Source of the DNA: Candidatus Magasanikbacteria bacterium RIFOXYC2_FULL_42_28
GTDB taxonomy: Bacteria; Patescibacteria; ABY1; Magasanikbacterales; GWA2-37-8
Reading direction: 5' to 3'
Assembly (NCBI GenBank): GCA_001784435.1
Contig: MFQZ01000010.1
Span: forward strand, 190,801-254,800
Length of the DNA stretch: 64,000 nucleotides
Shown here: piece after piece, positions 33,593 through 41,088 of the stretch
Layout: each line of letters opens with the position of its first letter
How positions within the stretch are numbered: position 1 is the first letter of the stretch
Position numbers and translations under genes: made by a program
The notes under the pieces: model-generated
What the model saw: only the letters and a program-made list of their open reading frames with translations
Database searches by the model: none
Told to the model about the DNA's origin: nothing

Positions 33593-35356
33593 ATGCAAAA
33601 AATATTTGGTTGGATGTTACGACACAAATTGCGCGTTGGGTTAATAATTTTAGTAATTGGCGTGATTGGTTATTTTGGTTGGAATAAATTTTTTCCGCCG
33701 ACTGTGACTATTCGCTATGTGGAAGGTGTGATTGAGCGCGGGGTGTTGTCCACGACCGTGAGCGGGAGCGGGCAGGTTTCGGCCACGAGTCAAGTAGATT
33801 TAAAACCAAAAGCGTCCGGCGATGTCATCGCGGTAAATGTTAAAGTCGGTCAAGAAGTTAAAGTCGGTACTTTACTTTTGTCGTTAAACGCGCGGGACGC
33901 GTTAAAAGCGGTGCGTGACGCGCAGGATAGTTTGGAAACGGCGCAATTGAGCTTGGCAAAATTAAAAGCGCCAACGGACGCGTTATCTTTATTACAGTCG
34001 GAAAATTCTTTAGCCCAGGCCAAAGAGTCACTTCTGTCTTATCAAAATAGTTTAATAAAATCCTATGAAGATGGTTTTAACACAGTAACGAACGCGTTTT
34101 TAGATCTGCCGACTTTGATTACCGGTTTAGATGGTTTGTTGTTGGATTATGATTTTGAAAATTATTCCAATGTCAACAATGCGGATTGGTATTTAAATGG
34201 TGGTATTAATTCTGATCGTGAAAATGAATACAAAATGCGAGCTTATCATGATGATGTTTTTACGTCTTATACCAAAGCGCGTACCGCCTATGAAGCCAGT
34301 TTTGCAAATTACAAGACCACTTCGCGCGCTTCCAGTACTTCTACGATTGAAGCGCTGATTTTAGAGACGTATGAAACGACCAAATTAATCGCTGACGCGG
34401 TAAAAAATTATAGTAATTTTATTGACGCGGTGAAAGATAGTATCCAAAATAACAGTAATTTTTCTGTCCCAGCGACTGTCGGTACCCACCAAACTACGCT
34501 TAGTGGTTATACCGGCAAAACCAATTCGCATTTAAGCAACTTATTATCAATTAAAAGTGCCATTGAAACCGCGAAGAATAATATTGTGAATACCACGCGC
34601 GGTATCGCGGAAAAAACTATTTCTTTCGCTGATTTACAAACCGGTCCGGACGCGTTGGATTTGCGCACGCAAGAAATTTCCGTGAAACAAAAACAAAACG
34701 CGCTGTTGGACGCGCAAATAAATTTATCGGATTATTCCGTACGGGCGCCGTTTAGTGGCGTGATCGCGGCCCTAACCGCCAAAAAGGGCGATTCAATTTC
34801 GTCCGGTTCTTCGGTGGGCACTTTAATTACCACCCAACAGCAGGCAATTATCGCGTTTAATGAAATTGATGTAGCAAAAGTTAAAGTCGGGCAAAAGGCC
34901 TCGCTTACTTTTGACGCGGTGGAGGCATTGACAATTACGGGTGAAGTGGCGGAGGTGGATACAATTGGCGCGGTTACCCAAGGAGTTGTGAGTTATAACG
35001 TAAAAATTGTTTTTGATGTGCAAGATGAGCGCGTTAAGCCGGGCATGACAGTAAGCGTTAATATAATTTTAGCCAGTAAGCCGGATGTTTTGCTTGTTTC
35101 CAGTGGCGCGGTAAAATTTGGTGGTGGTAAAAATTATGTGGAACAATTAGACGCAACGGGCGCGTCGGTAAAAAAAGAGGTGGTGATTGGCGAAAGCAAT
35201 GATACTCAAACTGAAATTGTGAGTGGGTTAAATGAAGGTGACAAAATTATTACACAAACAATTAGTTTGGCGGTAACGACTGCGCCCACAGCGACCGGTG
35301 GCGGTGGATTTGGTGGTAGTAACGCGGCCGGGGCGGCGTTTCGTGTTTTGCGTTAA
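33593..35356 (+). CDS. MacA/HlyD-type efflux periplasmic adaptor-like protein
   Basis: A 587-residue protein. An N-terminal membrane helix (about residues 11-31) precedes a split biotinyl-lipoyl domain (VSATSQVDLKPKASGDVIAV with GQEVKVGTLLLSL, and SVRAPFSGVIAAL later). Between the halves lies an unusually long helical hairpin (about 95-360) rich in Ser/Thr/Ala. The beta-barrel and membrane-proximal domains follow. Typical MacA proteins are about 370-400 residues; the extra length is in the hairpin. The next two genes encode a MacB-like ATPase and permease, so the three form an ABC export complex. In a cell with one membrane it would act at the outer face. Confidence 0.86.
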   Translation: MQKIFGWMLRHKLRVGLIILVIGVIGYFGWNKFFPPTVTIRYVEGVIERGVLSTTVSGSGQVSATSQVDLKPKASGDVIAVNVKVGQEVKVGTLLLSLNARDALKAVRDAQDSLETAQLSLAKLKAPTDALSLLQSENSLAQAKESLLSYQNSLIKSYEDGFNTVTNAFLDLPTLITGLDGLLLDYDFENYSNVNNADWYLNGGINSDRENEYKMRAYHDDVFTSYTKARTAYEASFANYKTTSRASSTSTIEALILETYETTKLIADAVKNYSNFIDAVKDSIQNNSNFSVPATVGTHQTTLSGYTGKTNSHLSNLLSIKSAIETAKNNIVNTTRGIAEKTISFADLQTGPDALDLRTQEISVKQKQNALLDAQINLSDYSVRAPFSGVIAALTAKKGDSISSGSSVGTLITTQQQAIIAFNEIDVAKVKVGQKASLTFDAVEALTITGEVAEVDTIGAVTQGVVSYNVKIVFDVQDERVKPGMTVSVNIILASKPDVLLVSSGAVKFGGGKNYVEQLDATGASVKKEVVIGESNDTQTEIVSGLNEGDKIITQTISLAVTTAPTATGGGGFGGSNAAGAAFRVLR

Positions 35357-35357
35357 T

Positions 35358-36041
35358 ATGATTGAATTAGAAAAACTAACAAAAACTTATAATCTCGGCG
35401 GTAATCCACTCACAGTTTTACGTGATGTTAGTTTTAAAATTGACAAAGGGCAATTCGTGGCGATCATCGGGCCGTCGGGTTCGGGCAAATCAACCCTGAT
35501 GCATATTTTGGGCGCGTTGGATCGGCCATCCACTGGCAAATATATTTTAGATGGTCAAGATATTTCTACTTTAAGTGATGATGAACTCGCGGATATTCGT
35601 TCCAAGAAAATTGGTTTTGTTTTTCAATCATTTAATTTGTTGTCGCGCGCGACGGTTTTGCGCAATGTTACTTTGCCGTTTATTTATGACAAACGGGTGA
35701 CACGCGCCGAACGTTTGGAAAAAGCGGTGAAGGCATTAACTGATGTTGGTTTGGAAAAAGAGCGTTGGAATCACTTGTCCAATCAATTATCGGGCGGACA
35801 AATGCAACGGGTGGCAATCGCGCGGTCGCTCGTAAATAATCCGGGTATATTACTGGCCGATGAACCAACCGGAAATTTGGATTCAAAAATCGGTCAAGTG
35901 GTTTTGGAAACTTTTCAAAAATTAAATCGCGATCATGGCCATACGATTGTGTTAATTACGCACGACCCGAGTGTGGCCACGGCCGCGCGTAGAATTATTG
36001 AAATTAAAGATGGTCAAATTGTTTCGGACAAATTAAAGTAA
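35358..36041 (+). CDS. MacB/LolD-type ABC transporter ATPase
   Basis: A 227-residue ATPase with Walker A GPSGSGKST (near 38), Q-loop FVFQSFNLL, signature LSGGQMQRVAIARSL, Walker B ILLADEPTGNLD and H-loop LITHDP. It belongs to the LolD/MacB/FtsE group. The true start is the ATG at 35358, 1 nt after the adaptor stop. It powers the mechanotransmission permease encoded next, 4 nt downstream. Confidence 0.95.
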   Translation: MIELEKLTKTYNLGGNPLTVLRDVSFKIDKGQFVAIIGPSGSGKSTLMHILGALDRPSTGKYILDGQDISTLSDDELADIRSKKIGFVFQSFNLLSRATVLRNVTLPFIYDKRVTRAERLEKAVKALTDVGLEKERWNHLSNQLSGGQMQRVAIARSLVNNPGILLADEPTGNLDSKIGQVVLETFQKLNRDHGHTIVLITHDPSVATAARRIIEIKDGQIVSDKLK

Positions 36042-36045
36042 GAGT

Positions 36046-37269
36046 ATGTTATTTCAAGATTTGATGGAAGAAACATTTTTTTCCGTGACCGCGAATAAAT
36101 CGCGATCGGCTTTGACAATTCTCGGGATTGTAATTGGTATTAGCTCGGTGATTGCGATGATTTCGGTGGGGCAGGGTGCGAGTCAAGATATCGCCAGTAG
36201 AATTTCCGCGTTGGGCACAAATTTATTAGTGGTGACGCCGGGCAATGCTCGTCAAAGTGGAGGAAATTTAGTGCGCAGTGGTAGTGGTTCGGCTACTAGT
36301 TTGACTTTGGAAGATGCCATTGCGGTCAAAAGCGTGTCCGGTGCTAAAATTGTCGCGCCCACTATTTCGGCGCGCAAACAAGTGACTGCGAAAGGTAAAA
36401 ATACCAACACCAGTATCAACGGCATCGATGATCAATATTTTATTGTAAAAAATATTAATTTAGCGCAAGGAATTGGAATTACGAGTGGGCAGGTGACAGC
36501 ACGTTCCAAAGTGGCGGTGCTCGGGCCGACGACGCGCGATGATTTGTTCGGTGTGGACGCGAGCGTGGTTGGATTAAAAATTCGCATTGGCAGTCAAGAA
36601 TATTCAGTGGTGGGTGTTACCGAAGCCAAAGGCGGGACGGGTTTTGGGAGTTCGGATGATTTGATTTATATTCCGATTAGCACGGCGGCCCAATATTTAA
36701 CCGGTTCACAATCAGTCAGCAATATTAACATTGAAGCTACGACCGCCGAGGAGATGACAATGGTGCAGGCGGAAGTGATGGCGCTTTTGATGGCACGGCA
36801 TCGGATTTCCGATCCACTATTAGCGGATTTTTCAATTTTAAATCAAGAAGATTTATTGTCTTCGGCATCATCGGTGGCCGGCACGATGACAATGTTACTC
36901 GGCGCGATCGCGGGAATTTCTTTGTTGGTTGGCGGTATTGGTATTATGAATATGATGTTAACAACCGTCACGGAACGCACCCGCGAAATTGGTTTGCGTA
37001 AATCACTGGGCGCGAAAAATCATGACATCAGCGCGCAATTTTTAGCCGAGGCCGTGGCGTTTACTTTTACCGGCGGGATTATTGGAATAATTTTAGGGTG
37101 GCTCGCGTCTTTGGCAATTCACCAGTTTTCCGGTTTAACCACAGTAGTAAATTGGGCGTCAGTTTCTTTATCGTTTGGAATCGCCGCCGTAGTTGGTTTG
37201 GTGTTTGGATATTATCCGGCCAAGCGCGCGGCGAAATTGGATCCGATTGAGGCGCTAAGATATCAATAA
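36046..37269 (+). CDS. MacB-type ABC transporter permease
   Basis: A 407-residue permease. The first membrane helix follows NKSRSALTILGIVIGISSVI, then a MacB periplasmic core domain (about residues 50-245) with FGSSDDLIYIPISTA, then three helices in the FtsX domain, including GIGIMNMMLTTVTERTREIG followed by LRKSLGA. One helix plus periplasmic domain plus three helices is the type VII ABC layout. With the adaptor and ATPase it probably exports peptides, lipoproteins or toxic compounds. It is closed by a family B repeat and not by an obvious terminator. Confidence 0.95.
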   Translation: MLFQDLMEETFFSVTANKSRSALTILGIVIGISSVIAMISVGQGASQDIASRISALGTNLLVVTPGNARQSGGNLVRSGSGSATSLTLEDAIAVKSVSGAKIVAPTISARKQVTAKGKNTNTSINGIDDQYFIVKNINLAQGIGITSGQVTARSKVAVLGPTTRDDLFGVDASVVGLKIRIGSQEYSVVGVTEAKGGTGFGSSDDLIYIPISTAAQYLTGSQSVSNINIEATTAEEMTMVQAEVMALLMARHRISDPLLADFSILNQEDLLSSASSVAGTMTMLLGAIAGISLLVGGIGIMNMMLTTVTERTREIGLRKSLGAKNHDISAQFLAEAVAFTFTGGIIGIILGWLASLAIHQFSGLTTVVNWASVSLSFGIAAVVGLVFGYYPAKRAAKLDPIEALRYQ

Positions 37270-37280
37270 GTTAAAACTAT

Positions 37281-37395
37281 AAATACTAAACTCTAAATTC
37301 TAAACAAATTCAAATTATTCAAATCCAAAATTTAAACATTTGAATTTTATGTTTTGAACTTGTTTAGAGTTTAGTATTTCGTGTTTAGTATTTAA
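37281..37395. repeat. AT-rich palindromic repeat, family B, copy 2
   Basis: Left arm AATACTAAACTCTAAATTC and TAAACAAATTCAAA; right arm TTTGAACTTGTTTAGAGTTTAG. It matches the copy at 12525-12640 and fills the space between the permease and a lipoprotein gene. Confidence 0.85.
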
Positions 37396-37405
37396 AATTA
37401 AGTAT

Positions 37406-37969
37406 ATGTCCAAACTATTAACAATATTTTCTGTCGGTGCAATTTTGGTTTTTACTTCCGGCTGTGGCAATACAAAACAACCAGACAACAACACTGCGCC
37501 AACTGATTTTACCGCGCGTCGAAATGTTTCTACCACACCGTTTGGCGCGGATTTTCCTATTGGCACGACCACTGATTTGGCAATTGGTAAAAAAGTTATG
37601 GTGGTGGGTTCGGCTGGGTCAGATGGAATTGTCAGCGCCGCGCAAATTGTGGTTGGTGAATTTAATTTTGGTATGGGTTTTGACGGTGCTCGATTCGCGA
37701 CCGACACACCGACCGGACAACAAAGGCAGCGTCCAAATTTTAACGGCCAAGGTGGTGGCGGCCAAGGTGGTGGAAATTTCGCCGGACGAGCAGGCGACAG
37801 TAGGGGAATGACGCGAGTAGTTGGCGAAATTATCAAAATGGACAATACCAGTTTGGTGGTAAAAACCAATGATGGTGGCTCAAAAATCGTTTTTTATTCA
37901 GCAAATGTCAAGATTTTGCTGCCACCCATCGCGATTACGCCTGTGAAAACTGCCAGCACTACGCCATAA
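37406..37969 (+). CDS. Lipoprotein with DUF5666-like domains
   Basis: A 187-residue protein with a signal peptide and lipobox FTSGCGN (Cys at about 22). Two segments have the beta-strand pattern of DUF5666/OB-like domains: LAIGKKVMVVGSAGSDGIVS, then AAQIVVGE, and GEIIKMDNTSLVVKTNDGGS. A Gly/Gln/Pro-rich linker lies between them. It follows the MacAB-like operon across a repeat and may be expressed with it. Function unknown; a surface-exposed lipoprotein is likely. Confidence 0.72.
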   Translation: MSKLLTIFSVGAILVFTSGCGNTKQPDNNTAPTDFTARRNVSTTPFGADFPIGTTTDLAIGKKVMVVGSAGSDGIVSAAQIVVGEFNFGMGFDGARFATDTPTGQQRQRPNFNGQGGGGQGGGNFAGRAGDSRGMTRVVGEIIKMDNTSLVVKTNDGGSKIVFYSANVKILLPPIAITPVKTASTTP

Positions 37970-38018
37970 TTTTGGCTGATTTAAGGCATTTTGCAACTAT
38001 TGCTATTTAAGCGGAATA

Positions 38019-38058
38019 ATGATAAAATACTGTCGTTTTTAAGGCAGTATTTTATCAT
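38019..38058 (+). promoter_or_regulatory. Perfect hairpin directly upstream of secA
   Basis: A perfect 14-bp inverted repeat, ATGATAAAATACTG (38019-38032) and CAGTATTTTATCAT (38045-38058), with a 12-nt loop. It ends 7 nt before the secA start codon and has no T-run after it. It would place the ribosome binding region next to a stable stem, so it could control secA translation. It could also be an operator for a dimeric protein. Confidence 0.6.
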
Positions 38059-38065
38059 ATAAATT

Positions 38066-40942
38066 ATGAGTTTTTTAACCAAAATTTTCGGTGATCCGAA
38101 CGCCAAGGTAATCAAGGAAATTCAGCCGATTGTAGATAAAATTAATAGTTTAGAAAGCGATTTAAAGGCGTTAAGCGATGAAGCGCTCAAAGCCAAGACC
38201 GCCGAATTTAAAGACCGCCTCTCAAAAGGCGAAACTTTGAATGATATTTTACCAGAATCGTTTGCGGTTGTGCGCGAAGCATCTCGGCGCGCGACCGGTA
38301 TGCGTCATTTTGATGTTCAACTTATTGGTGGTGTCGCTTTGCATCGCGGACAAATTTCGGAAATGCGCACGGGTGAAGGTAAAACGCTTGTGGCCACGTT
38401 ACCGATATATTTAAATGCTTTGGCTGGCAAAGGTGTCCATCTCGTTACTGTCAATGATTACTTGGCCAAACGTGATGCCGTGTGGATGGGCAAAATTTAT
38501 GATTTCTTGGGAATGAGTGTGGGGATTATTCAACAGCTTGGTGCTTCATTTAAATATAGAAGTGCGCTCGCGAACGCTCCCACCTCACCCTCGCCCTCTC
38601 CTCGGGCAGGAGAGGGGGCGACAGACGCGGACGCGACTGTAATTGGTAAAATTAAAGTTGGGGATGAAGAGGTTGAACAGTGCACGCGTCGCGAGGCCTA
38701 TGCTTGCGACATTACTTATGGCACGAACAACGAATTTGGGTTTGATTATTTGCGCGATAATATGGCGCCGTCACTTTCGGAAATGGTGCAAAGGCCATTT
38801 TATTACGCTATTGTTGATGAGGTTGACTCCATTTTAGTTGATGAGGCGCGCACGCCTTTGATTATTTCCGCTCCGGCCGAAGAGGCGGCGGATTTGTATT
38901 ATAAATTCGCGGATTTGGTAAAGCGTTTAAAAGAAAATGAGGACTTTAATATTGATGAAAAAATGCGCTCAAGCACTTTAACGGACGCGGGTTTGAAAAA
39001 AATGGAGGACTGGCTTGGGATTGGCAATATTTATGCCGAGGGCGGGATGACGATGGTGCACCATGTGGAGCAGGCCTTGCGCGCGCACGCGTTGTTTAAA
39101 CGTGATCGTGATTACGTGGTTGATAACGGAGAAGTGGTGATTGTGGATGAATTTACCGGACGTAAAATGCCCGGTCGACGTTATAGCGAAGGTTTGCACC
39201 AAGCGATTGAAGCGCAAGAAGGCGTAAAAATTCAGCGCGAGAGTCGAACTTTGGCAACGGTCACATTTCAAAATTATTTCCGTTTGTATGAAAAATTATC
39301 CGGTATGACCGGCACGGCGGTAACCGAGGCGGAAGAATTTGGCAAAATTTATAATTTAGAAGTGGTCGTTATTCCGACCAACCACCCTAATAAACGCGCG
39401 GATCGGCCGGATCGAATTTATCGCACCGAAGAAGCAAAATGGCAGGCGATCGCGAAAGAAGTTAAAGAATTGCAAACCAAAGGCCAGCCGGTTTTGATCG
39501 GCACGATTTCGGTGGAAAAAAATGAGGCGTTGAGCTTGTATTTGGATCGCGAAGGAATCAAGCATGAAATTTTAAACGCCAAAAATCACGAACGAGAAGG
39601 TGAAATTATCGCGCAAGCCGGTCGGCCGGGTGCGGTAACTTTGGCTACCAATATGGCGGGACGTGGCGTGGATATTATTTTAGGTGGTAATCCACCGGAA
39701 GTTGAAGCGCGTGATAAAGTTTTGAATGCCGATGGTTTGTTTGTAATTGGTACCGAGCGCCACGAATCGCGTCGTATTGATAATCAGTTGCGTGGTCGTG
39801 CCGGTCGCCAAGGAGATCCGGGCGCTACTCAATTTTATTTATCCACCGATGATGATTTGATGCGAATTTTTGCGGGTGACAGAATCAAATCAGTCATGCA
39901 AACTTTGAAAGTGCCGGATGATATGCCGATTGAAAACAAAGGCATTACGAGAATTATTGAATCCGCCCAACGCAAAGTGGAAGGATTTCATTTTGATACG
40001 CGCAAGCATTTGTTGGAATACGACGATGTGTTGAACCGTCATCGTGAAGTTGTTTATGGCAAACGCCGAAATGTCTTGGATATTTTTGAGCAAGAAAAAA
40101 ATGCGCTGTTTGGCGCGTCGTCAACTGTCATTCCGAGCGAGGCTCGCGCCGACGAGGAATCTCCATTACAACGGGATGGAGATTTCTCACCCACTGCGAC
40201 GGGGATTCGAAATGACAGTGATGTGATGGTTCCTCGCAATGACAACAAAACTCTGCGCGATATTATTTTTGAAATGTTAGAGCAAGAAATCGAACAGGTA
40301 GTTTCCTTTCATACCAACGCCGAAGAACGACGCGAATGGAATATGGCAGAAATTAAAGAAACTGTGGTGACAATTTTCCCGTTGAACAGTGCGGAGCAAG
40401 AGCAATTATTGCACATGAGCAACGGTGGGACAGAAAAATTACAAGCCGTAGAAGCGCGGACAAAAATTATTGAATATTTATTTGAACTGGCCAAGAAAAA
40501 ATACGATGAGATGCTGGTGTCAGTCGTGCCGGATAAAGCAATGTTAATTGAAATTGAAAAGCAGGTGTTATTGCGTTCCATTGATAATTTGTGGGTTGAG
40601 CATTTGGTCGCGGTAGATTATTTGCGTACCGGCATTGGTCTGCGCGGTTATGGCCAGCGTGACCCACTTGTGGAATACAAAAAAGAAACTTATCGGATGT
40701 TTAATGAATTGTTAAGTTTGATTCAGAAAGAGGTTGTTTACACGATTTACAAAGTGAGCGCCGGCATTGCTTTGGCACCATCGGTGATGGCTAAAGGAAA
40801 TATGATTTTAAGTGGGGCAGGCAAAGAAATGGCGGTTACTAAAACTGCCACTAAAGACGCCGAAGGCCACAAAATCGGGCGCAACGACCCATGTTATTGC
40901 GGGAGTGGTAAGAAATTTAAACGTTGTCATGGCGCTGAATAA
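38066..40942 (+). CDS. secA: Preprotein translocase ATPase SecA (with repeat-derived insertions)
   Basis: A 958-residue motor that drives secreted proteins through SecYEG. NBD1 Walker A EMRTGEGKTLVA is near 106 and Walker B AIVDEVDSILVDEARTPLII near 250. The helicase-like motifs of NBD2 include TNMAGRGVDIILGGNP and QLRGRAGRQGDPG. The zinc SEC-C tail NDPCYCGSGKKFKRCHG binds SecB or ribosomes. Two stretches look foreign: about residues 169-192 (SPSPSPRAGEG) and residues 687-718 plus ~9 more (start TVIPSEARADEESP). Both are encoded by palindromic repeats and keep the frame. Each lies between conserved elements, so the protein is probably functional. Confidence 0.97.
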   Translation: MSFLTKIFGDPNAKVIKEIQPIVDKINSLESDLKALSDEALKAKTAEFKDRLSKGETLNDILPESFAVVREASRRATGMRHFDVQLIGGVALHRGQISEMRTGEGKTLVATLPIYLNALAGKGVHLVTVNDYLAKRDAVWMGKIYDFLGMSVGIIQQLGASFKYRSALANAPTSPSPSPRAGEGATDADATVIGKIKVGDEEVEQCTRREAYACDITYGTNNEFGFDYLRDNMAPSLSEMVQRPFYYAIVDEVDSILVDEARTPLIISAPAEEAADLYYKFADLVKRLKENEDFNIDEKMRSSTLTDAGLKKMEDWLGIGNIYAEGGMTMVHHVEQALRAHALFKRDRDYVVDNGEVVIVDEFTGRKMPGRRYSEGLHQAIEAQEGVKIQRESRTLATVTFQNYFRLYEKLSGMTGTAVTEAEEFGKIYNLEVVVIPTNHPNKRADRPDRIYRTEEAKWQAIAKEVKELQTKGQPVLIGTISVEKNEALSLYLDREGIKHEILNAKNHEREGEIIAQAGRPGAVTLATNMAGRGVDIILGGNPPEVEARDKVLNADGLFVIGTERHESRRIDNQLRGRAGRQGDPGATQFYLSTDDDLMRIFAGDRIKSVMQTLKVPDDMPIENKGITRIIESAQRKVEGFHFDTRKHLLEYDDVLNRHREVVYGKRRNVLDIFEQEKNALFGASSTVIPSEARADEESPLQRDGDFSPTATGIRNDSDVMVPRNDNKTLRDIIFEMLEQEIEQVVSFHTNAEERREWNMAEIKETVVTIFPLNSAEQEQLLHMSNGGTEKLQAVEARTKIIEYLFELAKKKYDEMLVSVVPDKAMLIEIEKQVLLRSIDNLWVEHLVAVDYLRTGIGLRGYGQRDPLVEYKKETYRMFNELLSLIQKEVVYTIYKVSAGIALAPSVMAKGNMILSGAGKEMAVTKTATKDAEGHKIGRNDPCYCGSGKKFKRCHGAE
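38568..38640. repeat. GC-rich palindrome inserted in frame in secA
   Basis: Contains CCTCGCCCTCTCCTCGGGCA and GGAGAGGGGGCGA, an inverted repeat (CGCCCTCTCC/GGAGAGGGGGCG). It encodes an SPSPSPRAGEG-type stretch at about SecA residues 169-192. A related palindrome (CCCCTCC...GGAGGGG) lies in dnaX near 51226-51246. Confidence 0.7.
40124..40219. repeat. RPE-like palindromic element, family C, in frame inside secA
   Basis: A 96-bp unit (exactly 32 codons) bounded by the inverted ends ACTGTCATT (40124-40132) and AATGACAGT (40211-40219). Its core CGAGCGAGGCTCGCGCCGACG is shared, in the opposite coding orientation, with cysS at 57150-57235. A further fragment, TTCCTCGCAATGACA (about 40230-40244), matches the reverse complement of the intergenic repeat at 13735. 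Confidence 0.85.
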
Positions 40943-41002
40943 CCCCCTTGCCAAAAAAATGGTTTTAAGGTAAGATATTCACACTTTTACTTTTAACACT
41001 AT

Positions 41003-41074
41003 CTGTCATTCCCGCGAAAGCGGGAATCCAGTCGTCAAATTTAAAATTCTGGATCCCCGTTTTCACGGGGATGA
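41003..41074. repeat. Intergenic palindromic repeat (TCATTCCCGCGAAAGCGGGAATCCAG type)
   Basis: Left half GTCATTCCCGCGAAAGCGGG with AATCCAG; right half CTGGATCCCCGTTTTCACGG with GGATGACA. Two small hairpins are nested in one larger inverted repeat. It supplies a false ATG at 41071 in frame with secDF. Confidence 0.85.
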
Positions 41075-41088
41075 CAATTAAATTAATT

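Noticed and set aside
37315..37869. Minus-strand 184-residue frame opposite the DUF5666-like lipoprotein
   Set aside because: The plus frame has a lipobox signal peptide and recognisable domains; the minus frame begins inside the family B repeat.
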